Made by a program: the position numbers and the translations under genes
Notes under the pieces: model-generated
The model's input: the letters and a program-made list of their open reading frames with translations, nothing else
What the model was told of the DNA's origin: nothing
Database searches by the model: none
Shown: positions 7,361 to 16,282 of the stretch, one piece after another
Position numbering within the stretch: position 1 is the first letter of the stretch
Layout of the letters: the number at the start of each line of letters is the position of its first letter
Assembly: GCA_900543815.1 (NCBI GenBank)
Contig: UQST01000003.1
Span: 62,001 to 126,000 of the forward strand
DNA from: an uncultured Prevotellaceae bacterium
GTDB lineage: Bacteria; Bacteroidota; Bacteroidia; Bacteroidales; Bacteroidaceae
Direction of reading: 5' to 3'
DNA: 64,000 nucleotides

Positions 7361-8962
7361 TTACTCGATGGTCGAGCAATACTTGTAGCCCAGACTGCGG
7401 TAGATGCTCTGCATGGCGGGCAGACGCTTCTTGCTGAACTCCTCGTAGTTCTTGGCCTGGGGCTGCATCCACTGCACCTCGCACATGGCAGCCAGGCGGG
7501 GCAGCAGCATGTACATGGCGTGGTCGGGGCTCACCACATACTCGGTCCACAGGTTGCACTGTGCGCCCACGATGAACTTGCCTTCCTCTTCGGTGAGCTC
7601 TGCAGGCACGGGCTCCATGCTGTACACGGTGCTCACGGGCAGATAGCCACCGATTGCCAGAGGCTGGGCATCGTGGTTCTTGAGCTGATAATGGTCGATG
7701 TAGCAATGGCTGTTGGGGCTCATCACCACGTGATGGTGCTGGCGTGCAGCCTCGATGCCACCCTTGTAGCCGCGCCAGCTCATCACGCTGGCCTTCTCAC
7801 TCAGACCGCCCTCGAGGGTCTCGTCCCAGCCGATGATATCGCGTCCCTTAGCTGCCAGATAGGCCTCAATGTCCTTGTTGATATAGGTCTGCAACTCCGC
7901 TTCCTTCTTCAGGCCAAGCTCCTTCAGCTTCTTCTGACACTTGGGGCAAGCCTTCCAGCGGTTGCGTGGGCTCTCGTCACCACCGATGTGGATGAGCTTG
8001 CCGGGGAACACTTCACACACCTCGTCCATGACCTTGTGCAGGAAGTCGAGGGTCTTGGGGTTGCCGGCGCAGAGCACATCCTGGGCAATTCCCCAGCGGC
8101 ACCACACGTTGTAAGGACCGCCGGTGCAACCCAGTTCGGGATATACGCTGAGTGCTGCAATCATGTGCCCGGGCAGGTCTATCTCGGGAACGATGGTGAT
8201 GAAGCGCTCTTCGGCATATCGCACAATCTCCTTCATCTCCTCCTGAGTATAGTATCCGGTCTCTGGGGTATCGTCATAGATGGCTCCCGCAGCGTTGCCC
8301 ACACCGATGTTCTTGCCTACGACCGTGCAGGGACGCACGCTTCCCTTGACTGCCAGTTCGGGCAGCGATTTCACCTCGAAGCGCCAGCCCTGGTCATCGG
8401 TCAGGTGCCAGTGGAAACGGTTGACGCCGTGCAGGGCCAATATGTCGATGAACTCCTTGACGAAGGAGACGGGGAAGAAGTGGCGGGCACAGTCAAGCAT
8501 GGTGCCACGGTAGCCGAAGCGAGGCTCGCCGCTCACCGTTGCATAAGGCAGACGAATGGTGTCGCCCTTCTCCTCCATCACGCTCTTGCGCAATGTCTGC
8601 ACGCCATAGAACACTCCGCTCTCGCTTGCGCCCTGGATGCGGATGCCCTTCTTGTCCACGGTGATGATGTATGCCTCGGGGTTCTCACTCTTGAGACCCA
8701 GCGAGAGCTGCACGCCGGGCACGGCCTTCTTGCCGGCCACCTGAGGTGTGAGAGAGAGGTACTCGCCGGCCAGTGCGGCTGTACTCTTCATCTTGTCGTT
8801 GCCTGCAGGGTAGGTCACAGCCTGTCCCTTGATGAGCAGAGCCTGCTTGCCGCTGGGGTCGATGGCTATCTGCTGAGGCAGGGGAACAGTCTGGTAGGTA
8901 ACTTCTGCAGCAGAGGCCAGTGTCATGCAGGCGGCTGCCAGGAATAGAGATGTTCTTTTCAT
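7361..8962 (-). CDS. Exported beta-N-acetylhexosaminidase (GH20)
   Basis: A 533-residue glycoside hydrolase that releases terminal GlcNAc or GalNAc from glycans by substrate-assisted catalysis. Signal peptide MKRTSLFLAAACMTLASA, then a GH20b-like N-terminal domain (to about 140), then the catalytic TIM barrel with FGYRGTMLDCARHFFPV, the HWHLTDDQGWR segment and the catalytic Asp-Glu pair in KLIHIGGDESPRNRW (near 327-328). The aromatic-rich C-terminal segment NLWTEYV is typical. It sits inside the transporter operon: 27 bp after the permease and 44 bp before the ATPase on the transcript. Location is periplasmic or outer membrane; no lipobox is seen. Confidence 0.93.
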   Translation of the reverse strand: MKRTSLFLAAACMTLASAAEVTYQTVPLPQQIAIDPSGKQALLIKGQAVTYPAGNDKMKSTAALAGEYLSLTPQVAGKKAVPGVQLSLGLKSENPEAYIITVDKKGIRIQGASESGVFYGVQTLRKSVMEEKGDTIRLPYATVSGEPRFGYRGTMLDCARHFFPVSFVKEFIDILALHGVNRFHWHLTDDQGWRFEVKSLPELAVKGSVRPCTVVGKNIGVGNAAGAIYDDTPETGYYTQEEMKEIVRYAEERFITIVPEIDLPGHMIAALSVYPELGCTGGPYNVWCRWGIAQDVLCAGNPKTLDFLHKVMDEVCEVFPGKLIHIGGDESPRNRWKACPKCQKKLKELGLKKEAELQTYINKDIEAYLAAKGRDIIGWDETLEGGLSEKASVMSWRGYKGGIEAARQHHHVVMSPNSHCYIDHYQLKNHDAQPLAIGGYLPVSTVYSMEPVPAELTEEEGKFIVGAQCNLWTEYVVSPDHAMYMLLPRLAAMCEVQWMQPQAKNYEEFSKKRLPAMQSIYRSLGYKYCSTIE

Positions 8963-8989
8963 CTTGCAATTGTTTGGTGTTGTTAATAG

Positions 8990-10006
8990 TTATTTACGGT
9001 TGTGCCCCAGTATCACATACATGATGACCGGGGTGCCCACAAGGGGTGTGATGACATTGATAGGGATGAGCGTGCCACTGCCCGGCAGCGTGCACAGGAG
9101 GTTGCAGCCCAATGTGAGTGCCGCCCCCACCAGCATGGACGCTGGCAACAGGATGCGGTGCGTGCTGGTGCGAAGCAGCATGCGGGCTATATGGGGAACG
9201 GCCAGACCCAGGAATGAGACCGGGCCGCAGAAGGCGGTGGTGGTGGCTGTGAGCAGACCCGTGACAAGCAGCAATGCCTGGCGCACCCGCCTCACATTCA
9301 CTCCCAGGTTCTGTGCATAGCGCTCCCCCAGCAGCATGGCATCGAGGGGCTTGACCAGCAGGACAGCACCTGCCAGGCCGCTGAGCACCAGCGCACAGAA
9401 CACCGGCAGGCGGTCGGTGGACACACTGCCAAAGTTGCCCATGCCCCATAGCACGTAATGGTGGACGCCTTCCTCGGTGCCCAGATAGCTGAGGAGTTGT
9501 ATGATGCTGCCCGTCACGTAGCTGATGACAACGCCTGCGATGAGCAGGGTGAGGGCATTGCGCAATATCTGCGAGAGGGCCAGCAGCAGTGCCATGACCA
9601 GCAGCGCCCCAGCCATGGCGGCCATGATGACCAGCAGGTAGCCGCCTGTAGATAGGTACCCAAGGGTGACCGTGCCGCCCAACAGCAGCATGACCACCGC
9701 CACGCCCAGGCTTGCGCCGGCATCGATACCCAGTATGGACGGGCCGGCCAGGGGATTGCGGAAGGCCGTCTGCAGCAGCAGACCGCACGCGCTAAGCGAT
9801 GCGCCGCACAGCAGGGCCGTGATGGCCTGGGGCACACGGCTCTCCATGATGATGAATGTCCAGGCATGATGCCCCTCCACCTGGCCGCCACACAGTATCT
9901 GCCACACCGCCGTGGCTGGTATGCAGAGCGATCCGAACCACACGTTGCACAGGGCCAGCACCGCCACCAGAAGGCAGAGGAGGAGAATCAGGAGGCCATG
10001 TCTCAT
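8990..10006 (-). CDS. FecCD-family ABC transporter permease
   Basis: A 338-residue inner-membrane permease of the iron-siderophore/cobalamin type with about 9-10 hydrophobic helices. Family segments visible are RVPQAITALLCGASLSACGLLLQTAFRNPLA (quoted as the stretch starting near residue 55), the GIDAGASLGV turn, and near the C-terminus the coupling region AFCGPVSFLGLAVPHIAR and the TLIPINVITPLVGTPVIMYV tail. Its ATG overlaps the stop of the upstream binding-protein gene by 4 bp, so the two are translationally coupled. Confidence 0.92.
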   Translation of the reverse strand: MRHGLLILLLCLLVAVLALCNVWFGSLCIPATAVWQILCGGQVEGHHAWTFIIMESRVPQAITALLCGASLSACGLLLQTAFRNPLAGPSILGIDAGASLGVAVVMLLLGGTVTLGYLSTGGYLLVIMAAMAGALLVMALLLALSQILRNALTLLIAGVVISYVTGSIIQLLSYLGTEEGVHHYVLWGMGNFGSVSTDRLPVFCALVLSGLAGAVLLVKPLDAMLLGERYAQNLGVNVRRVRQALLLVTGLLTATTTAFCGPVSFLGLAVPHIARMLLRTSTHRILLPASMLVGAALTLGCNLLCTLPGSGTLIPINVITPLVGTPVIMYVILGHNRK

Positions 10007-11124
10007 GGTATGCTATGGAAGTATCGGTGGGCGGGCACGATGCCCAACTCGGGATGCAATATCGCCGTGAGGTCTTCCAGAAGCCGCTCGGGATGGAAGG
10101 GGGTCTGCTCATAGAACCCTGTGGAAGAGGGGTCGCAGGTCCATGCCTGCGCCTTGATGCCCTTGAGCAGGGGCGTATCACTGGCCAGCTGAGCCTTGCT
10201 CTGCAGGCCGTACGTCTTGATGAGCCACACGTCGGCCTCCAGTGCACGCTCCAGCACATGCTCGATGCTGAGCGGACTGCTGCCCGTGCCGGGGATGTCG
10301 GAGAACAGATAGCGGGCTCCTGCATCGGCATACATCTGTCCCATGGTGCTGCTGCCGGCAGGCATGTACCACTGTCCGTTGTAGGGTGCTTCGCAGATGA
10401 GAGTGGGATGGGAGCGTGCTCCCTGGGCCTTGTCTCTCAACTGAATATAATGCTGCTCCACGCTGCGGAAGATGCTGTCGGCACGCTCGGCCTGTCCCAC
10501 CAGACGGCCGTAGAAGCGCACCCACTCGGCTCTGGCCAGCGGACCAACCTCCATATAGTCGGCACACTCCACCACGGTGATGCTGAGACGGCCTATCTTG
10601 CCATAACCGCCATTCTGCTCGAAGGGGCTGCGCAGCACGGCATCGGGCATGAGGTCGATGAGCCGCTCCATGTTGGGCTCCATGCTGTTGCCCAGGTCAC
10701 AGATGCGTCCCTGCCCCACCCCATCGTGGATGTAGGCCAGAGGCATATACTGCAGGTCGCACACGCCACGCACCGAGGACAGTGCCCCCAGTTCGCTGAA
10801 GAGTGCGCAATGCACGGATGTGAAGACGGCTGCACGCCTGAGGGGTACATGTATGATGCCGTCGCCCCGGCGTGTGGTATCACTGGTGAGGAAGTATCGC
10901 GCCAGCGTGCGTCCCTCGTGCCAGGGGTCCAGTATGGTGACCTCTATGCCATCGGGGTGTGCCACCATGTGCAGGTTGCGGGCATAGGCCATGGCTATGG
11001 TGTCGCCGCCTCTGTGGTCTGCTCCGGCACCCGCACGGCCGCATCCGGCAGTGAGAGCGAGGCAGAGGCTTGCCAGCAAGGCTCCGACAATGGTATATAT
11101 AATATAATGTACGCGCGCGAGCAT
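10003..11124 (-). CDS. Periplasmic substrate-binding lipoprotein (BtuF/FepB type)
   Basis: A 373-residue substrate receptor for the ABC importer. An N-terminal hydrophobic stretch ends in a lipobox, LALTAGC, placing the lipidated cysteine at residue 28. The body reads as a class III binding protein: GVCDLQYMPLA, then LIDLMPDAVLRSPFEQNGGYGKIGRLSITVVECADYMEVGPLARAEWVRFYGRLVG (family core around residues 170-225), and later EAPYNGQWYMPAGSSTMGQMYADAGARYLF, typical of FepB/BtuF proteins. The gene begins 1 bp after the thiD stop and overlaps the permease. Confidence 0.88.
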   Translation of the reverse strand: MLARVHYIIYTIVGALLASLCLALTAGCGRAGAGADHRGGDTIAMAYARNLHMVAHPDGIEVTILDPWHEGRTLARYFLTSDTTRRGDGIIHVPLRRAAVFTSVHCALFSELGALSSVRGVCDLQYMPLAYIHDGVGQGRICDLGNSMEPNMERLIDLMPDAVLRSPFEQNGGYGKIGRLSITVVECADYMEVGPLARAEWVRFYGRLVGQAERADSIFRSVEQHYIQLRDKAQGARSHPTLICEAPYNGQWYMPAGSSTMGQMYADAGARYLFSDIPGTGSSPLSIEHVLERALEADVWLIKTYGLQSKAQLASDTPLLKGIKAQAWTCDPSSTGFYEQTPFHPERLLEDLTAILHPELGIVPAHRYFHSIP

Positions 11125-11125
11125 C

Positions 11126-11920
11126 CTATTCTCCTCCCTTCGTTTGCTCCATGCCCAGACCGGCGCTTATCACATAGCGGGGCGAGGCAAGGAAATGGTG
11201 CATGTATTCTTCGGCCTTTCTCACCGCCTCCTGCAAGCCTTCGCCCAGAGCCAGATAGGTGGCCGCAGCGCTTGATAGAGTGTCGCCCGTACCGTTGCGG
11301 TCGGTCAGCCGGAGTTTGCGCTTGGGGTACGAGGTCACACGGTCGGCAGTGGCATCATAGAGGTAATCCACCAGATAGTCCTCCCGCTCCACGCTCTTGA
11401 CAAGCACCGAACAGCCCCATTGGGCCAGTTCACGCAGGTCGGCATGGATATCTGCCAGCGGGCGACCCAGGAGGAACTCCGCCTCGTGGCGGTTGGGAGT
11501 GATGAGTGTGGCCAGGGGGAAGAGCTGCTGGCGGTAGAGCGCAATGCACTCGTCGCTGATGAGCTGGCAGCCGGCATAGTTGACCAAGACGGGGTCGATG
11601 AGCACCGGTTGGCGCCGGTAGCGCCTGAGCACGGTGGCCACACCGCGTATGATGTCGGCTGCAGGCAGCACTCCGGTCTTGATGCAGTCGGCCCCCACGG
11701 TGCTGAGGAAGGACTCCACCTGCGATACGACCAGGTCGGCAGGCAAGGGATAGACTCCCTTCACGCGGTTGACATCCTCGTCCACAACAGCCGTCAGTGC
11801 GGCAGCCGCCCAGCCGCCACAACGTGTGATGGCCTTGATGTCGGCCTGCACACCTGCGCTGCCCAAGGGCTCGGTGCCTGCTATGAGGAACACTTTTCCT
11901 GTTTTCTCTTTACATTCCAT
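11126..11920 (-). CDS. thiD: Hydroxymethylpyrimidine/phosphomethylpyrimidine (or pyridoxine) kinase
   Basis: A 264-residue ribokinase-fold kinase. ThiD phosphorylates HMP and HMP-P for thiamine synthesis; close relatives (PdxK/PdxY-like) phosphorylate pyridoxal instead. The glycine-rich start VFLIAGTEPLGSAGVQADIKAI and the C-terminal anion-hole motif NGTGDTLSSA are present. The phosphate-binding segment reads TEPLGSAG where ThiD usually has SDSGGGAG, which weakens the substrate call. The start MECKEKTGKV is chosen because a complete promoter (11932-11963) lies immediately upstream; a longer in-frame version would run through it. First gene of a five-gene operon with an ABC importer, so cofactor or cofactor-precursor uptake is a possible theme. 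Confidence 0.82.
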   Translation of the reverse strand: MECKEKTGKVFLIAGTEPLGSAGVQADIKAITRCGGWAAAALTAVVDEDVNRVKGVYPLPADLVVSQVESFLSTVGADCIKTGVLPAADIIRGVATVLRRYRRQPVLIDPVLVNYAGCQLISDECIALYRQQLFPLATLITPNRHEAEFLLGRPLADIHADLRELAQWGCSVLVKSVEREDYLVDYLYDATADRVTSYPKRKLRLTDRNGTGDTLSSAAATYLALGEGLQEAVRKAEEYMHHFLASPRYVISAGLGMEQTKGGE

Positions 11921-11931
11921 GATGCAGGGTA

Positions 11932-11963
11932 CAAAGGTACACATTTCTTTCTGACCCGACAAA
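11932..11963 (-). promoter_or_regulatory. Promoter of the thiD-transporter operon
   Basis: On the minus strand: TTTG (11960-11963), 20 bp, TACCTTTG (11932-11939). This is an exact match to the Bacteroidota -33/-7 consensus. The start codon at 11920 is only 11 bp beyond the -7 box, so the leader is very short. Confidence 0.8.
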
Positions 11964-12048
11964 CAACTGAGCGTCACTCTTGGAAGCGCACAGGATAAAT
12001 ATCCCCATCGCGGCCTTACCCACCATCATCACCGCTCGCCCAGAATAT

Positions 12049-12126
12049 GCAGCGCGCTGCGATGGCCTGTGCAGCACGCTGCGATAGCCTATGCAGTGCA
12101 CTGCACAGGACGATGCAGTGCGCTGC
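12049..12126. repeat. 22-bp palindromic repeat core, locus 2 (four units)
   Basis: Twelve-mers at 12049, 12071, 12093 and 12115: GCAGCGCGCTGC, GCAGCACGCTGC, GCAGTGCACTGC, GCAGTGCGCTGC, with 10-bp spacers GATGGCCTGT, GATAGCCTAT, ACAGGACGAT. Followed by GTTTTTCCGCC, close to the right border of locus 1. It lies between the promoter of the thiD operon and the terminator of the DUF4465 gene. Confidence 0.93.
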
Positions 12127-12161
12127 GTTTTTCCGCCCATCTGCCCCGCCCGGATGCAAGA

Positions 12162-12191
12162 AGGGGCAGTCCCTTTGACAGGACTGCCCCT
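12162..12191 (-). terminator. Terminator of the DUF4465 lipoprotein gene
   Basis: AGGGGCAGTCC pairs with GGACTGCCCCT around an 8-nt loop, about 80 bp after the stop. The stem core is the same as in the beta-galactosidase terminator at 22122. Confidence 0.7.
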
Positions 12192-12272
12192 CGGATGGGT
12201 AGGATATTGCTTGCGCGCGATGGCTCATGGAACTTGCCGGGGGCAAGGAGCGTGGGCGGGCGCGCTACGGAA

Positions 12273-13025
12273 TCACTTCTTGATGACCACGTTGTCGAAT
12301 GCGAAGTAGGCAGGAGTGTTCAATCCCCATTCGCCTGTATCGCTGCCCTCCATCGTGAACTTCAGACTGGTCACCTTGCCCAGCGAACTGATGTCGCAGG
12401 TGTACCATCTTGACATGAAGCCACCACCTGCGCACAGAGCCACAGGCAGAACGCCCTTGGACTTTTCGCCATCGAATCCCTCTATCTTCAGATTGAGGTA
12501 GTCGGTGCCATGAAGCAGCGCAGAAGCCACACCGTTGCCCTGCTTGGCCACGCTCAGCATGTAGGTGGTACCTATCAGGTCAATGGTCTTCACCTCGCGA
12601 GCCACGCTGTCGGCGAAGTAGATGGTAGCCTCGTCGAACACCACCACGAAGTTCTTGGAACCGTTGGAAACAGGCACTGCCAACTGGCTCTCATAGGTGT
12701 GCAGCGAGTCAATCTCCTCATCAATATAATAGCTGAGAGCAGATCCTCCCTCACTGAAGCCATACTGGCCACCCCACTTGTTGGTCATTCCGCCGGTGAG
12801 TGTAGTGGCTGGATCGCTCCAGCGATAGTTGCTTGCCAACTCGCCATAGAGCATCGGTCCGTTGTACTGAGGCGTATCCACCAGGGCGGTGAAGTAACTG
12901 CCCTCGAAATCCACCGTCACTGTCTCCTCCACGTCAAGGTTAGGGTTGAAGTTCTCATCCTCGTCACACGCGGTGAAGGTCAAGCCTGCCATGAGCAGCA
13001 GAGCCATAAACTTTGTCTTCTTCAT
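12273..13025 (-). CDS. DUF4465-like lipoprotein
   Basis: A 250-residue probable surface or periplasmic lipoprotein. The signal peptide ends in LTFTAC, giving a lipidated Cys20, followed by an acidic stretch (DEDENFNPN) of the kind that can direct Bacteroidota lipoproteins outward. The rest is predicted beta-rich with aromatic and Gly motifs (YRWSDPATTLTGGMTNKWGG, then SALSYYIDEE, and near the end WGLNTPAYFAFDNVVI), which I recognise as the DUF4465 pattern, a jelly-roll-like domain of unknown ligand. It has its own promoter and terminator, so it is probably monocistronic. Confidence 0.78.
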   Translation of the reverse strand: MKKTKFMALLLMAGLTFTACDEDENFNPNLDVEETVTVDFEGSYFTALVDTPQYNGPMLYGELASNYRWSDPATTLTGGMTNKWGGQYGFSEGGSALSYYIDEEIDSLHTYESQLAVPVSNGSKNFVVVFDEATIYFADSVAREVKTIDLIGTTYMLSVAKQGNGVASALLHGTDYLNLKIEGFDGEKSKGVLPVALCAGGGFMSRWYTCDISSLGKVTSLKFTMEGSDTGEWGLNTPAYFAFDNVVIKK

Positions 13026-13069
13026 ATCTTTAGAGTATAAAATAGGTTGCGTTGCACTTGTTTACACTC

Positions 13070-13101
13070 CAAAGTTAAAGATTATTTGCAAAAGGGAGAA
13101 A
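13070..13101 (-). promoter_or_regulatory. Promoter of the DUF4465 gene
   Basis: Minus-strand TTTC (13098-13101), 20 bp, TAACTTTG (13070-13077), about 45 bp upstream of the start codon. Confidence 0.7.
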
Positions 13102-13138
13102 CACTTTTGCCATTTTCTTGACCTTGGGGGTGCAAAAA

Positions 13139-13175
13139 GCCCCGTTGCACAGGAAAGCGTCCTGCGAAACGGGGC
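13139..13175 (-). terminator. Terminator of the PPDK_N/receiver-like gene
   Basis: Stem GCCCCGTT with AACGGGGC, extended inward by CAGGA with TCCTG, followed on the minus strand by TTTTT. It starts 25 bp after the stop codon. Confidence 0.85.
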
Positions 13176-13199
13176 AAAAGGGGCTTCTGCCGGTTGCGC

Positions 13200-16178
13200 T
13201 CAGGGCTTGAGCACCACAGCCTCCTTGTGTCGGCCATCAACCTTGATGGTCAGGGGCTGCGGCAGACGCACGTGGCGCACATGCTCCGTCTCGCTCACGG
13301 CAGGCAGGGAGTTGAGTATGTCCTGGCGATAGATGCCGTCCTGGCGGAAGGCATTGATGGTGAGGTAGCACACGCCCAGCGATGTGAGGTTCTGGAAAAA
13401 GTGTGTGCCCTGGCTGGGATCCACCTGATAATTGTCAAGTCCTGCCTCTACGATGACCTGCGCGGCACTGATGTGGGGCCACTTGACGGGAATGCCCAGC
13501 CACGGGTCGCTGCTTCCCCAGCGTCCCGGACCGATGAGCAGATAGGAGGCCGCCTGCACGGAAGTGTCTCCGTTGGCGTCCGGCGAAGTGCACGTAGCGA
13601 GGAAGGAGCGGTTGATGCGCTCTATCTCCTCGGCTATGGAGGGGTTCTGCGATGGCTGGTAAGCGTCGGTCTTGACATATACCACATCGGTGATGTCGGT
13701 GATGATGCCGTTTCCGATGGCATTGTGGGAGCGCAGGAGGCAGTCGTCGTCGGGCACCAGGGTGAGGTCTTCATTGATGTCCATGCGGTTGTCCACCATG
13801 GGACGTATCTGCAGGAGATAGAATTCGCCGCTCTTGTCATCGTGCAGGTTCACCGCAAACTCTATCTCGACAGGACGCTGCATCTCGCTTTGCCCATAGT
13901 CGAGAACGAGCTTCATCAGTTCGGGCAGAGGGAAGACTCCGTGCTGGAGCACGCCTGCAAAGGAGAGTATCTTGCGGTTGCGGCCCTCGTAGTAGCCGTC
14001 GTAGATGCATTGGTCATAGGGATCATAGGTGGAGCAAATCCATCGCAAGGCGCCATGCTGCTCGGCATCACGCAGGGCGACACGCACCAGATTGAACCCG
14101 TCATCGACCTGCAGTGGGCCGGAGTCGGGGTCGCTGGTGGCCTTGAGCGCCAGGAAGTGAGTCTGGGTATCGCGCAGGGCTGTCTCCATCTCGCTCGTCT
14201 GAAGCACCTGGTGGGGGTGTGCCGGACATACCCGCAGGCTCACGCCTCCATCCACGATGTACTTTCCGAGTCCCATGGCAAGCGACACCGTACCCTCCTC
14301 GGCCTTCTCATCCCCGATGGGGTAATAGTTGATGCTGCGTGCCACACCGCTGATGAGGGGATAGAAGAGACTGCCGTGGGGCTCACCCACAACCTCCTGC
14401 AGGATGACTGCCATCTTCTCCTGGTCGATGACATTGCTCGTTGCGGTCATATAGTCCTTGCTGGCGCGATAGAACACGCTGGCATATACACCGCGTATCG
14501 CTTGCGACAGCATGGACAAGCGCTCGTACTTGTCCTGGGCATAGGGAACCATATAGGTGCTATATACACCGGCAAAGGGCTGGTAGTGTGAGTCCTCGAG
14601 CAGACTGCTGCTGCGCACCGCGATGGGTCCATCTACCACCTGCAGGAAGGCTTCCAGGTCGCCCAGAAGGCGCATGGGGAGCCGTGCACGGAGGAAGTGT
14701 TGCAGCACCTCCTCGTCGGGGATGTCGCTGAGTGCCACCTGGTAGAGGTCATTGGCGTCCATGAATTCGTCGAACACATCGGTACAGAGCACCACAGTCT
14801 TGGGGATGCGCACCGCCACGCCATCCATCTCATTGAGGTCGGTGTGCCGCTTGAGCAGGTGGTCGATGAAGGCGAGGCCGCGTCCCTTGCCTCCCAGACT
14901 GCCGTCGCCGATGCGGGCGAAGTTGGAGTATTGGTCAAAGCGCTCGCGTTGGAAGACCGCCACCACGCCCTGGTTCTTCATCCTGCGGTACGCCACGATG
15001 GCATCCAGAATAATCTGCCTGTGGGCATCCACGTCCTGAAGTCCCTCCCAGGTGATGCCTTTGAGGAACTCCGAAATGGGGAAGAGGGCACGGCTCGCCA
15101 GCCAGCGGCTCACGTTGTTGTGCGTTATGTGATAGAGCAGACTGCGTGTGGGGACCGTCATGATGTTGTTCTGCAGGTCCTTCAGATTGTGTATCCTGGC
15201 CACCTCCTGCATGGTGTCGGGGTCACGGAAGACGAAATCTCCGAAGCCGAAATACTTAAGGATGAGCTGGCGCAAGTCAACGTCCATCTTCTTGGAGTTC
15301 TTATCTATGAAGTGGGCTTTGCACTGCGAGGCCAGAGCCGCCTTGTCGCTTTCGGCCGACTCCATTATCAGGGGGATGTAGGGATCGTTCTTGCGGATGG
15401 CCTGCAGCAGGCTGAACCCAGCATTCTCATCCTTCTCCCCACCCGGGAGGAGCGGGAAGCGGCAGTCGCTGATGACGCCCAGGGTATTGTTGGCAAAGCG
15501 GTTGTACAGTAGCCATGCTTCCTCGTAGTTACGCGCCAGGACTATCTTGGGACGGCCCCTCATGCGCAGTGTCTCGAGCGAGGTATTGAGTGCCTCGGTG
15601 GCAAACTCCAGGCTCTGCTGGAGCACGAAGCGGTATAGGTTGGGCAGGATACTGCTGTAGAAGCGTATGCTGTCCTCTACTACAAGTATCATCTGCACGC
15701 CGGCGCTACGTATGTCGTGCTCCAGATTCATGCGGTCCTCCATGAGCTTGATGATGCTCAGGAGCAGTTCGGTATTGCCCAGCCAGCAGAATACGTACTC
15801 GAAGGCAGAGAGGTCCTCGTTCTGCATTCGTCTGGTGATTCCGTGGCTGAAGGGCGTAAGCACCACAATGGGCACGGCAGGATAGTCGTGCTTGATAGAG
15901 CGTGCGATGTCGAACACGCTGTTGTCCTCGGCTGCCGGCATGCAGATGACGAGATCGATCTTCTCGGTTGCCATGTGCGTCTCGGCGGCATGCTGGCACG
16001 CCACCTGTATGAAGCGTGGCGGAAAGCGCAGCCCCAGGCGGGCATACTCAGAGAATATCTTCTCATCTACACGGCCGTCATCTTCGAGGATGAAAGCGTC
16101 GTAGGGGTTGGCTATGATGAGGACGTTGCAGATGCGCTTGAGCATCAGGTCCACAAAGGAAGTGTCCTTGAGAGTCAT
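13200..16178 (-). CDS. PEP/pyruvate-binding (PPDK_N, ATP-grasp) protein with receiver-like N-terminus
   Basis: A 992-residue protein usually annotated in Bacteroidota as phosphoenolpyruvate synthase-like. Residues about 10-150 look like a degenerate response-regulator receiver (MLKRICNVLIIANPYDAFILEDDG, split here as the first helix-strand, then LVICMP and PIVVLTPF). A second receiver-like stretch lies near 165-320 (MILVVEDSI, then IPLIMESAESDKAAL). The ATP-grasp domain follows, with GDGSLGGKGRGLAFID, GPIAVRSSSLLEDSHYQPFAG and LLQIRPMV. I see no phosphohistidine swivel motif (GGxTSHA-like) and no PEP/pyruvate barrel, so it is not a complete PEP synthase. The start MTLKDTSF is preferred over a Met 15 codons upstream. 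It follows gdhA on the same strand with a hairpin between. Confidence 0.82.
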   Translation of the reverse strand: MTLKDTSFVDLMLKRICNVLIIANPYDAFILEDDGRVDEKIFSEYARLGLRFPPRFIQVACQHAAETHMATEKIDLVICMPAAEDNSVFDIARSIKHDYPAVPIVVLTPFSHGITRRMQNEDLSAFEYVFCWLGNTELLLSIIKLMEDRMNLEHDIRSAGVQMILVVEDSIRFYSSILPNLYRFVLQQSLEFATEALNTSLETLRMRGRPKIVLARNYEEAWLLYNRFANNTLGVISDCRFPLLPGGEKDENAGFSLLQAIRKNDPYIPLIMESAESDKAALASQCKAHFIDKNSKKMDVDLRQLILKYFGFGDFVFRDPDTMQEVARIHNLKDLQNNIMTVPTRSLLYHITHNNVSRWLASRALFPISEFLKGITWEGLQDVDAHRQIILDAIVAYRRMKNQGVVAVFQRERFDQYSNFARIGDGSLGGKGRGLAFIDHLLKRHTDLNEMDGVAVRIPKTVVLCTDVFDEFMDANDLYQVALSDIPDEEVLQHFLRARLPMRLLGDLEAFLQVVDGPIAVRSSSLLEDSHYQPFAGVYSTYMVPYAQDKYERLSMLSQAIRGVYASVFYRASKDYMTATSNVIDQEKMAVILQEVVGEPHGSLFYPLISGVARSINYYPIGDEKAEEGTVSLAMGLGKYIVDGGVSLRVCPAHPHQVLQTSEMETALRDTQTHFLALKATSDPDSGPLQVDDGFNLVRVALRDAEQHGALRWICSTYDPYDQCIYDGYYEGRNRKILSFAGVLQHGVFPLPELMKLVLDYGQSEMQRPVEIEFAVNLHDDKSGEFYLLQIRPMVDNRMDINEDLTLVPDDDCLLRSHNAIGNGIITDITDVVYVKTDAYQPSQNPSIAEEIERINRSFLATCTSPDANGDTSVQAASYLLIGPGRWGSSDPWLGIPVKWPHISAAQVIVEAGLDNYQVDPSQGTHFFQNLTSLGVCYLTINAFRQDGIYRQDILNSLPAVSETEHVRHVRLPQPLTIKVDGRHKEAVVLKP

Positions 16179-16208
16179 TGTCGGTTGTCTGTTCTTGTTT
16201 GCCAAACG

Positions 16209-16242
16209 GCAAGGGCGCACCACTCCAATGGCACGCCCTTGC
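16209..16242 (-). terminator. Hairpin after gdhA
   Basis: GCAAGGGCG pairs perfectly with CGCCCTTGC around a 16-nt loop. No strong T tract, so it may only attenuate between gdhA and the next gene. Confidence 0.55.
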
Positions 16243-16282
16243 GCTATAAATGTGGTTCTCCTTGCAGAGAACGGTCATGCAC

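Noticed and set aside
11921..12048. TPP riboswitch ahead of thiD
   Set aside because: The promoter lies 12 bp from the start codon, leaving no room for a leader, and no CUGAGA-type core is visible.
13194..14591. Plus-strand open frame of 465 codons
   Set aside because: Antisense shadow of the PPDK_N gene, typical of GC-rich codon use.
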